From Bacteroidales bacterium Phil6 (GTDB lineage Bacteria > Bacteroidota > Bacteroidia > Bacteroidales > F082): 64,000 bases of DNA. The notes beneath the pieces were generated by a model. The model did no database searches. It was not told the origin of the DNA and saw only the letters and a list, made by a program, of their open reading frames with translations. The stretch covers positions 62,001-126,000 of the forward strand of contig NWBN01000015.1 of NCBI GenBank assembly GCA_002633315.1. The letters run 5' to 3'. Shown in pieces: positions 7,071 to 14,756 of this stretch. The translations under genes were made by a program, and so were the position numbers. Every line of letters begins with the position of its first letter. Positions within the stretch are counted from its first letter, which is position 1.

Positions 7071-8630
7071 ATGGCGAAAGAAATTTTAATATCTGAATAT
7101 AGAGTATTCAACGACAGAGGTTCTGTATCGAGTAATCTGATAAAAACAATTGAAATAAATGCTTCTGAGATAGTTAGGTCCAAGGTTTTGTCTCAGTGGA
7201 CTTATTCTGCAAATCCTCCTGTTGTGGAATATTATGATGGGGAAAGCATAGAGTTGTCTTTTGAGGGAAAAGTCTTTCAAACAAAAGCAAGAACGTCGGC
7301 TATACGTCTTTTTTCAGCCGTAGTCCCTAATGATTATGTCAATGAGTCGGTTGATGTATATTTCCGGCTGAAATCATTTTCCAATGTTGCCTGCTCGGAT
7401 TATGCTGCCATGTTTCGTCATGCTTCATTCAATGCCTTGGTATATAATGCTTTGCCTGTATTAAACGATAATCCTGAGGCGGCAAAATATTTTATTGGAG
7501 CGTTTGTTTCTTGTGAAAACATTTTCTTGATAGATAAAGCAAGAATAAATGCTGTCAAATCTTACGCGATAAATGGTAATAAATATGCCTGTTTTGCCTA
7601 TGGATATTATCATCTTAATGTTCATCCTGATATGAAATCTCCTGATATTGCGGATTATTTCATAAGACGGGCTTATGAGAAAGAACTTCCTGAAGCAGCT
7701 GTCGCTATCGGCATTATGTATCGTTATGGGGACCTTGACAAGGTTGACAGATATTGGTCTAATGAATTTTTTAATATAGGTTTGGAAAAGGATTGTGAGT
7801 TTGCTTTACAAATACATATCAAAGATATGATTTTCGGCCGATTCGGTGTTGCGGTTGACCTTCCAAAAGCTATTGAAATGCTTGATGATCTGATAGATAA
7901 AGATGGAGAAAATGCTAAATGGAGACAAATGCGTGGTTGGGCATTGCAACAAAATCATTCATTGTCTTTGGCAAAAGATGATTATGAATTCGCTGCTAAA
8001 AACGGAATGGTTTCAGCCTGGAGTGATTATGTCGTTGCATCTTCATATAATGATGACGATGAATTGATAGATAAAGATGCTTATGTCAGACTTGTTGTTG
8101 AAGGCTCTGAAAACAGAGACTGTTTGTGCCGGTTTTTACTGGCTCTTCATAAAGTTGAGAACTATGATGATATGCCTGATTGCCAAAAGGCCATTGAAAG
8201 AAAAACTCTGATGGAGTCATTGGAAGACGCTTATAAAATAGGTTCTAAGGAAGCAGCCGTTTATATTGGCGATATTTATTACTACGGATGGTACGATATT
8301 CCTGAGGATAATGACAAGGCTTACTCATGGTATGCCAAGGCTGCTTTACTGAAAGACCCGGAGGCTTTCGAGAAGATGTTTTATATGATTAAAGATGGTT
8401 ATATAAACGAGGACCGCAATTTTATGGATAATTGTGCACTTAATGCTGCCAGACTGGGTTCCGAGAAAATGCTGAAAGAAACAGTCATAGCCTATCTGCA
8501 GGGTCGCCTGAAAAAATATTATTTGGAGATAGAACAATATTATATGCCGGTATTCGACTCTATGAAAGAAAATGCTGAAGATGATGACGATTACCCTGAT
8601 GATGATGGCAGATATGATGCATACGTTTAG
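7071..8630 (+). CDS. Sel1-like repeat (TPR-type) protein
   Basis: 519 residues with no signal peptide or TM segment. The first ~110 residues are a distinct beta-rich domain I do not recognise. Residues ~130-470 are helical repeats of Sel1 type, for example AYEKELPEAAVAIGIMYRYG and EDNDKAYSWYAKAALLKDPE, which form solenoids for protein-protein contacts. The C-terminus is strongly acidic (a run of Asp/Glu near 505-515). It begins 3 bp after the pentapeptide-channel gene and likely forms an operon with it, so a role as cytoplasmic partner of that membrane protein is an inference worth testing. Confidence 0.75.
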   Translation: MAKEILISEYRVFNDRGSVSSNLIKTIEINASEIVRSKVLSQWTYSANPPVVEYYDGESIELSFEGKVFQTKARTSAIRLFSAVVPNDYVNESVDVYFRLKSFSNVACSDYAAMFRHASFNALVYNALPVLNDNPEAAKYFIGAFVSCENIFLIDKARINAVKSYAINGNKYACFAYGYYHLNVHPDMKSPDIADYFIRRAYEKELPEAAVAIGIMYRYGDLDKVDRYWSNEFFNIGLEKDCEFALQIHIKDMIFGRFGVAVDLPKAIEMLDDLIDKDGENAKWRQMRGWALQQNHSLSLAKDDYEFAAKNGMVSAWSDYVVASSYNDDDELIDKDAYVRLVVEGSENRDCLCRFLLALHKVENYDDMPDCQKAIERKTLMESLEDAYKIGSKEAAVYIGDIYYYGWYDIPEDNDKAYSWYAKAALLKDPEAFEKMFYMIKDGYINEDRNFMDNCALNAARLGSEKMLKETVIAYLQGRLKKYYLEIEQYYMPVFDSMKENAEDDDDYPDDDGRYDAYV

Positions 8631-8645
8631 TTTTTGTTGACAGTC

Positions 8646-8688
8646 GTTGAAATATGTTTGGCAATATGATTAATTGTTGAAATATGTT
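8646..8688 (+). repeat. Direct repeat GTTGAAATATGTT, 30-bp period
   Basis: The 13-mer GTTGAAATATGTT occurs at 8646-8658 and 8676-8688, exactly 30 bp apart (about three helical turns), between the two Sel1-repeat genes. It may be a pair of binding sites or a chance A/T-rich duplication. Confidence 0.45.
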
Positions 8689-8829
8689 ATTGTTATGATA
8701 TGATTTGTGTTTTGGATAAATTCAATATCAATGCTGTTTCTGGTGTCGTAATATGTTATGGACACGGCTTTTGAATAAAACAATATTGTCGATTTATTGT
8801 AAAATGATGTAAAAATAAAATGATATTCA

Positions 8830-8837
8830 TATATTTG
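8830..8837 (+). promoter_or_regulatory. -7 box for second Sel1 gene
   Basis: TATATTTG at 8830-8837 matches TAnnTTTG and lies 20 bp before the ATG at 8858. No good TTG was found at the ideal -33 distance. Confidence 0.5.
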
Positions 8838-8857
8838 TAGAAATAAAATTTAGAATT

Positions 8858-10708
8858 ATGGGACTTTTCGGTAAAGATGCTCAGGAATGGTATGAAGAAG
8901 CTGAGAATTACATGTTTGGTAAAAACGGTTTTGCTAAAGATTATAGAAAGGCTGCACATGCTTATGAAAAGGCTTATGCTAAAAATCATCCCGGACCATT
9001 CGTCAAATTGGCATATATTTATTTTACTGTCATTAATACTCCGGAAAATTTGAAAAAAGGCTTTGAATTGAGCAAAGAAGACGCTGAGAAAGGTAATACT
9101 AATGCTTACAACAACTTGGGTGTTTGCTATCAACAAGGTGTCGGTACTGAGAAAAATGAAACTTTGGCAATGAAGTATTTTAAAATGGCAGCCGATAAAA
9201 ATTTTGGTGATGCTGCCAGAGTTTATGGATATTACAAATATAAATCTGTAACTAAATCTGTAGAAGATTATTTCGAGTCTCGTAAATATTTCGAAATAGC
9301 CATTAATAATGCTTCTTCTATAACAAAAGAAAATCTCGATAAGTTAAAGGCCGATTATGAGAAATTTTTCAATAATCTGTCGGACAAAGATGTCGAGGGT
9401 ATGACAATTAACAATGTTGTAGATAAAGGTTATGATTTCTATGTTGGGAACAATGGTATGCCAAAAGATGTTAAAGAGTCCTTTCGCTGGTATCGTTATG
9501 CAGCCGACAAAGGGCATGCCGGTTCTCAACGCTGGTTGGGAGACTGTTATAGATTGGGGACCATAGATGGTAAAGTGGATTATAAAATAGCCATGTCATA
9601 TTATATGAAAGCCATTGCTCAGGGTAATGCATTGGCAATGCGTAAAGTGTCTTATATCTTTCATGGAGAAGGTAAAAAAGATGATGCTGTAAAATATCTG
9701 AAAATGGCAATGGAAAAAGGCGATGAAGAGGCTAAAGAATTGCTATTCAAATGGTATCCTATGGAAAGAGAAATTTATAATATTTTGCAAAAGAAAAAGG
9801 CTTTTTTAAGTGATGATGCAAAAGAAGAAGATATTATACGCTGGATTTTATGCATATATGAATACAGACTTACTGAAAATGATGATGACTCGTATATTTC
9901 ATGGGGTATAAGGCTGTTTAACAGTCTTAATACCGAAAATCCGAGTTCTGATTTATATGTTCTTTATGCTTATATGTGTGAAAAGGGATTTCGTAATGAA
10001 CAGGATACTCCGGATATCAAGTCAGCCGACAAATATTATTCCGAATCGGTAAGTATGGGTGGTCCTGAAATGCCGGAGACGCAGTTGCTTTTGGGCGAAT
10101 ATTATTTTAACAGATGGAATGGTGTTGATTATGCTTTCCCCGGCGATGATGACGACCCTTCCTTTGAAGATGTCCTTAAATCTCGTGCTGCCTATTGGTA
10201 TAAAAAAGCCGCTGATAAAGGTAATGCCCAAGCTATGTATCTCTATGGCAGATGTTCTCTTTATGGAATAGGTTGTGATGAAAATATTGATACTGCATTG
10301 CCATTTCTTGAAAAAGCCTTGAATGAAGGTGTTGTAAATGCCGGACTTTTGCTTTCTACTCATTATTCCTCCCTAATGAAGTCCAATAATGATTCGAATT
10401 TTAAAAAAGCTGTATCATACGTTACAAAAGCTTACGATGTGGCTGCTTATGACTTTGAAAAAAGTGATGTTTGTGGCTCTCTCTCTCGTCTTTATTTTCA
10501 ATCGGAAGATTATAGAAAGGCATATAATTTTGCAAAAGAGGGTTCTGAACTCGGAGACGGCAACAGTATGCTGATACTTGCTATTATGTATAATTTTGGC
10601 AATTATGTTGGTAAAGATGTTAACAAGGCAAGAGATTATATTCTGATGGCAAAGAAAACACCATTTCGTTTGCAGGCTGAACAGTTGAGTAAGTCTTTGA
10701 ATTTATAA
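8858..10708 (+). CDS. Sel1-like repeat protein
   Basis: 616 residues without signal peptide. Sel1-type repeats run through almost the whole length, for example NAYNNLGVCYQQGVGTEKNE (~88-107), SFRWYRYAADKGHAGSQRWL (~209-228), AYWYKKAADKGNAQAMYLYG and NSMLILAIMYNFGNYVGKD near the end. Such solenoids are scaffolds rather than enzymes. Its repeats are closer to canonical Sel1 than those of the upstream neighbour, and it has its own -7 box. Together with the neighbouring pentapeptide-channel and Sel1 proteins it forms a repeat-protein cluster. No enzyme domain is seen. Confidence 0.85.
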   Translation: MGLFGKDAQEWYEEAENYMFGKNGFAKDYRKAAHAYEKAYAKNHPGPFVKLAYIYFTVINTPENLKKGFELSKEDAEKGNTNAYNNLGVCYQQGVGTEKNETLAMKYFKMAADKNFGDAARVYGYYKYKSVTKSVEDYFESRKYFEIAINNASSITKENLDKLKADYEKFFNNLSDKDVEGMTINNVVDKGYDFYVGNNGMPKDVKESFRWYRYAADKGHAGSQRWLGDCYRLGTIDGKVDYKIAMSYYMKAIAQGNALAMRKVSYIFHGEGKKDDAVKYLKMAMEKGDEEAKELLFKWYPMEREIYNILQKKKAFLSDDAKEEDIIRWILCIYEYRLTENDDDSYISWGIRLFNSLNTENPSSDLYVLYAYMCEKGFRNEQDTPDIKSADKYYSESVSMGGPEMPETQLLLGEYYFNRWNGVDYAFPGDDDDPSFEDVLKSRAAYWYKKAADKGNAQAMYLYGRCSLYGIGCDENIDTALPFLEKALNEGVVNAGLLLSTHYSSLMKSNNDSNFKKAVSYVTKAYDVAAYDFEKSDVCGSLSRLYFQSEDYRKAYNFAKEGSELGDGNSMLILAIMYNFGNYVGKDVNKARDYILMAKKTPFRLQAEQLSKSLNL

Positions 10709-10728
10709 GGTTTTTATAATACTCTTAT

Positions 10729-10817
10729 GGGGTGAAAAGTCTTTATTTGGGGTGAAATGTTGGATTTTAGGGACGAAATGTCTAATTTAGGGGTGAGAAT
10801 GCTGATTTTAGGGGTGA
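10729..10817 (+). repeat. Five degenerate repeats, core GGGGTGA, 20/21-bp spacing
   Basis: Cores begin at 10729, 10749, 10770, 10790 and 10811, spaced 20, 21, 20 and 21 bp. Four cores are GGGGTGA and the third is GGGACGA. The flanks are similar (ATTTTAG before, AATGT or similar after). The mean period of 20.5 bp is two DNA helical turns, so all cores face one side of the helix. The array ends 16 bp before the -33 element of the thioesterase promoter. Confidence 0.8.
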
Positions 10818-10832
10818 ATGATTTTTGTTTTT

Positions 10833-10864
10833 TTGTTCATTTTTGTGTTTTTTGATTATCTTTG
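10833..10864 (+). promoter_or_regulatory. Thioesterase promoter
   Basis: A TTG at 10833-10835 and TATCTTTG at 10857-10864 precede the ATG at 10881 by 16 bp. The phased repeat array lies directly upstream. Confidence 0.6.
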
Positions 10865-10880
10865 ACAAAAATTTTGTTAA

Positions 10881-11303
10881 ATGATATATAAAAATTCTAC
10901 AATAGACAATCTTAATGCTATTAACAAGGGTACTATGATGGAAACTCTTGGGATAGAATATCTGGAATTGAAAGATGGATATGTTTATGCAAGGATGTTG
11001 GTAAAGAAAGAATTATCGCAGCCGTTCGGTTTTATGCACGGAGGCGCCGGTGTCGCCATGGCTGAGAGTGTTGGAGGCGTAGGTTCTGCTTTTATCGTTG
11101 GTCTCGACCATAACGAGATACGTGGACAACAGATGTCGGTCAACTATTTGAAAGTGGCTAAAGTCGATACTTACGTCTATGCCAAAGCCGAGATAATTCA
11201 CAGAGGGGGAAGAACACATGTGTGGAATATAGACTTGCGTAACGAAGATGACCAACTCGTCCTCACCTGCCGGTTGACTAACTTTATTATTAATCGCCCT
11301 TGA
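10881..11303 (+). CDS. PaaI-type hotdog-fold thioesterase
   Basis: 140 residues. The hotdog signature FGFMHGGAGVAMAESVGG (residues ~50-67) includes the HGG turn and the downstream acidic residue used by PaaI/MenI/EntH-type acyl-CoA thioesterases. Later strands (VNYLKVAKVDTYVYAKAEI, RTHVWNIDLRNEDDQLVL) fit the fold. The likely reaction is hydrolysis of an aromatic or hydroxyacyl-CoA such as DHNA-CoA in menaquinone synthesis, but no men genes are nearby, so the substrate is open. Its promoter carries a striking phased repeat array upstream, implying dedicated control. Confidence 0.88.
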   Translation: MIYKNSTIDNLNAINKGTMMETLGIEYLELKDGYVYARMLVKKELSQPFGFMHGGAGVAMAESVGGVGSAFIVGLDHNEIRGQQMSVNYLKVAKVDTYVYAKAEIIHRGGRTHVWNIDLRNEDDQLVLTCRLTNFIINRP

Positions 11304-11347
11304 GAGTTAATGGCGGGTTTATGTATATCAATCGTGCTGCCGAATAT

Positions 11348-11368
11348 CAATATTTTAGCAAAATATTG
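11348..11368. other. A/T-rich perfect hairpin after the thioesterase gene
   Basis: CAATATTTT (11348-11356), loop AGC, AAAATATTG (11360-11368). It lacks a following T-run, so it is not a canonical terminator, but it could form an RNA 3' end structure for the convergent thioesterase/TonB receptor gap. Confidence 0.4.
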
Positions 11369-11502
11369 TAGTGACATCATGATATGGCGTCTCTACGGGA
11401 ATAATCCAATGTTATGATAAAACGTCATAATATTACGTTTTTACGAATTGGACAAGTATATGTAAATTATATGAATTACCTGAATATTATTATTTAGTGT
11501 CT

Positions 11503-14019
11503 TTAAAACTCTGTGATGAGTTTTAAATTTATCTGTCTTGGTGTCAGATAGTTTGGTACTGCATATTGTATGTTATACACATCAGTAACCCACATGTAGG
11601 AATTTACATTGTTGACTCCCAACAGGTTGAATACTTCAAGACTGATCCAGCAGTTTTTGATGTGGCTCAAAGGATTTTTTCTGTTGAAAGATGTGTTTTC
11701 TCCAATGAGTTGTTTGCTGAATCCTATGTCAACACGACGGTAGGGTGTCATTCTTTTCTTTTGTTGATAACGTTCCGAATATGGCGACCCGAAAGGCAGT
11801 CCGGTGCCAAATATGAGTTTTAGATTTACTTTGAATGATGGAATGAAAGGTATGTAATCCTGGAAGAAAATGGCAAAATTGACACGTTGGTCCGATGGAC
11901 GCGGTATGTTCTTTATAATGGTGTCGGAGACAAAAGAAGCACCGTTGTTGACATCGCTCTGCGAAATTATATTGCCTTTTGAATCTATGTAATATTTGAT
12001 GTTTTCTGCTGTTTTCATGAATGACAGACTCGCCCAACTTTCTATGCCTTTTACAAATTCTCCATTGAGTTTGAAGTCTATTCCTGTTGCATAACCTGTC
12101 GCCCTTTGGTCAGCATAATATCTTATCTTTATGTTATCTACTTCGTAAGGTATAATGTCTTTGAGGTATTTGTAATAAAGTTCTGATGTCAGAACAAAAG
12201 GTCTGTCCCAAGCATTGAAGTTGTATTCATGACCGAGCACTATCTGATAAGACTTCTGAGTATTGGCATCTTGCGGTTTAACCAATGAACCGTCGAACAT
12301 ACGTAACTCTCTGTAAAAAGGAGATTGTACATAAACGCCTCCCGACAATCGGAATGTCATGTTTTTAATACTGTTCGGCTTGTATGCAATCCCAATGCGT
12401 GGACTGACATTGAATTCGTTGTTATATCCCCATAAATTGGCTCTGACACCTGCCGTCAATACGAAAATGTCGTCTTTTTTACCGTAAAAAGTCCACGCAT
12501 TTTGAATATAACCGTCTATGTTGTTTATACTTAACAAGTTATGACCATTTGAAATACTTGAAATCTCCAATGGTGTATGGTTTGGAGTAGAACAGCCTAT
12601 ACTGTCGATAGGGTGAGGAAGGCTGTACCCGGCAGAATCGACCATCTCCCATTCTTTGATTTGGTCATCGAAATACTGATGTTGAAATCTCACACCCCAT
12701 TTCAGTATGTGTTCTCCATATTTGTATGCTCCCTGATGGTCTATGTTGACAACAGTGGAATAGAAGAAATTGCGTGCATGTTCTATGTAAGTTCCGATAC
12801 CCTGGTTGCTGATGACATTACCTGCCTGTTCACTGCCCATATTGGTTTCGAGTTGTCCTATCCAATATTGCCCTTGTATGTCGTAAGACTCTGATTCTAT
12901 GGCTGAATATGCGGAGCCTATAAGTTTCAGATTTATGTTTTTGTTGGGACTGAAATTCAGTGTCACGGCACCTAACATGGTATTGTAGTTGCTTACTTCT
13001 TTGCCATCGAAATAAATGGTGAGACGATAGGATTCCTGTATGTTGCCGAAATCGGTCTGCCGTGTCTCCGGTATCATGATGTAGCTGTTGCGTGAATAAT
13101 AGCCAAGGGCTGATATCTCGAAACGTGGACTTATATTATATGTAAGCAGTCCTTGCACGTCGGTGAAGTTGGGCTGATAGGAGCCTTGTGTCTCCAATCC
13201 TCCGAGTATGTATTTTGTGTTTTTATATCTGGCTCCGAGTAAATAGCTGAATTTGTTGTTTGTAGTGGCACCCTCCACATGAGCTTCTGCACCTAACATG
13301 CTTAACGTCAATGAAGCTGCGGTCTCTTTGGGCTTCTTGTACGTTATGTCGAGTACAGATGAGAGTTTGTCGCCGTATTCGGCAGAGAAACCTCCGGCAG
13401 AGAACTCTATGTTGGAAATAAGACGTGAATTGATGAAACTGAGACCTTCCTGTTGTCCGGACCCTATGAGAAAAGGTCTGTAAATCTCTATGCCGTTGAC
13501 ATATATGAGGTTCTCATCGAAATTGCCTCCTCTTACATTGTATTGCGAACTCAACTCGTTGGTTGACGATACACCGGGCAGAGTCTTTACGAGGTCTTCA
13601 ATGCCTCCGGCACCTGCCGATGGCAACAAAACAGCTTCCCGGGCGTTGAGTTTGGTGATGTTTTCGGATTTTATCTGTTTGTCTGATACGGTGATGTCGG
13701 GTAATGTGGTAGAAGAAAGGTACATCGTCACATTCATGACTCGTTTCTCACCGGCTTTGAGTGTTATTTGTTTTTCAATCTGTTTGAAGCCAATAAAAGA
13801 AAATACTATGGTTAATGTGGTGTCCGATGGCAATGACAATTTGTAATAGCCTCGTTCATCGGAAGATACTCCGATAGTAGAACCCATCACGGCAATGTTG
13901 ACGAATTCTATGCCTTTGCCGTTCTCATCGCTTACTTTGCCGGACAATACTCCTTCTCCTTGCCCGAACAGCATTATTGGCACCATCATTAACAATAATA
14001 ACAATCCTTTTAATTTCAT
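11503..14019 (-). CDS. TonB-dependent receptor with carboxypeptidase-like N-terminal domain
   Basis: 838 residues. A signal peptide (MKLKGLLLLLMMVPIMLFGQ) is followed by a CarboxypepD_reg-like domain (~24-105, LSGKVSDENGKGIEFVNIAV). A plug domain follows (~125-225, with LVKTLPGVSSTNELSSQYNV and RGGNFDENLIYVNGIEIYRP), then a 22-strand type barrel ending in the aromatic LKLITEF. These outer membrane receptors import siderophores, cobalamin or glycans using TonB energy. No SusD partner or other transport gene is adjacent, so the ligand cannot be named. It lies downstream of rpmB on the same strand but behind that gene's terminator, so it is probably transcribed separately. Confidence 0.92.
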   Translation of the reverse strand: MKLKGLLLLLMMVPIMLFGQGEGVLSGKVSDENGKGIEFVNIAVMGSTIGVSSDERGYYKLSLPSDTTLTIVFSFIGFKQIEKQITLKAGEKRVMNVTMYLSSTTLPDITVSDKQIKSENITKLNAREAVLLPSAGAGGIEDLVKTLPGVSSTNELSSQYNVRGGNFDENLIYVNGIEIYRPFLIGSGQQEGLSFINSRLISNIEFSAGGFSAEYGDKLSSVLDITYKKPKETAASLTLSMLGAEAHVEGATTNNKFSYLLGARYKNTKYILGGLETQGSYQPNFTDVQGLLTYNISPRFEISALGYYSRNSYIMIPETRQTDFGNIQESYRLTIYFDGKEVSNYNTMLGAVTLNFSPNKNINLKLIGSAYSAIESESYDIQGQYWIGQLETNMGSEQAGNVISNQGIGTYIEHARNFFYSTVVNIDHQGAYKYGEHILKWGVRFQHQYFDDQIKEWEMVDSAGYSLPHPIDSIGCSTPNHTPLEISSISNGHNLLSINNIDGYIQNAWTFYGKKDDIFVLTAGVRANLWGYNNEFNVSPRIGIAYKPNSIKNMTFRLSGGVYVQSPFYRELRMFDGSLVKPQDANTQKSYQIVLGHEYNFNAWDRPFVLTSELYYKYLKDIIPYEVDNIKIRYYADQRATGYATGIDFKLNGEFVKGIESWASLSFMKTAENIKYYIDSKGNIISQSDVNNGASFVSDTIIKNIPRPSDQRVNFAIFFQDYIPFIPSFKVNLKLIFGTGLPFGSPYSERYQQKKRMTPYRRVDIGFSKQLIGENTSFNRKNPLSHIKNCWISLEVFNLLGVNNVNSYMWVTDVYNIQYAVPNYLTPRQINLKLITEF

Positions 14020-14067
14020 CAGACTACTTTTGATAATGGTTATAACGTACTTATTGATGAAATAGTA

Positions 14068-14096
14068 TAAAAAAAGCCGCCCTGTGGAGACGGCTT
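14068..14096 (-). terminator. Intrinsic terminator of rpmB
   Basis: On the minus strand AAGCCG pairs with CGGCTT (plus-strand positions 14091-14096 and 14074-14079) and a run of seven T follows (A-run at 14069-14075 on the plus strand). Confidence 0.8.
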
Positions 14097-14117
14097 AATA
14101 TTTTTTATCGAAACATC

Positions 14118-14360
14118 TTACCAACGGTTTAAATGACCCTCTTGTGCAGCGTCAACCATGGCTTGATAAATACCTTTCTTATTAATGGTACGCAATCCGG
14201 CAGCCGAAACCTTCAATACTACCCATTCTCCCCATTCCGGAACATAAAATCTTTTGATCTTCAAGTTCGGCTTGAATGTTCTCTTGGTCTTCTTATTCGA
14301 GTGAGAAACATTGTTTCCGGTAATGACTTTCTTTCCTGTTATCTGACAAATTCTTGACAT
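14118..14360 (-). CDS. rpmB: 50S ribosomal protein L28
   Basis: 80 residues, the usual L28 size, starting MSRICQITGKKVITGNNVSH with the basic S-N-K-K-TKR segment and ending in GHLNRW. It is a component of the large ribosomal subunit. In many Bacteroidota rpmB is followed by rpmG and a small DUF4295 gene, but here a strong terminator follows immediately and the next gene is a TonB receptor, so those partners must lie elsewhere. Confidence 0.97.
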   Translation of the reverse strand: MSRICQITGKKVITGNNVSHSNKKTKRTFKPNLKIKRFYVPEWGEWVVLKVSAAGLRTINKKGIYQAMVDAAQEGHLNRW

Positions 14361-14694
14361 GACTCTTCTATTTTTATTGTTCTATATAATCCCTCAAAAT
14401 GGACTGCAAAATAACAACATTTTTTTTAATTAAGCAAGTCTATGGTTTAAAAAAATCTTAAAAAATACTTTTTAAACAGAAAAGTTTTGATAATCAATTC
14501 TGTATATAAAAATGTGCACTTTTGCTTCTTTGTCGAAATTTCCTGTAAAAATGTCATTTCAATAAATATCGTTACTGTTTTGATGGGTTGACGTAAATTT
14601 TTGTCTTTCTTTTCATTTCTTAATCTTTAAATACAAAAGTATGATAAATGGAAATATCGTTGTTCTTTTTTATACTTTTTCATGCATAATTTGT
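14361..14694. other. Divergent intergenic region rpmB / receiver-PPDK_N gene
   Basis: An A/T-rich divergent region that must hold the rpmB promoter on the minus strand (a weak TTATTTTG-like box lies near 14405-14413 in reverse) and the plus-strand promoter at its right end. No further gene is visible. Confidence 0.5.
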
Positions 14695-14702
14695 TATCTT
14701 TG
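14695..14702 (+). promoter_or_regulatory. -7 box that fixes the start of the receiver-PPDK_N gene
   Basis: TATCTTTG at 14695-14702. In-frame ATGs at 14682 and 14709 lie before or at the expected transcription start, so the ATG at 14757 is the credible start. Confidence 0.6.
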
Positions 14703-14756
14703 CCGAAAATGATACTTAATTGTCTTATCGGCAAGTATGCCGCGAAAAACACAACT

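Noticed and set aside
14682-14756. Upstream start of the receiver-PPDK_N gene
   Set aside because: A consensus -7 box at 14695-14702 lies inside this stretch, so it would not be transcribed.
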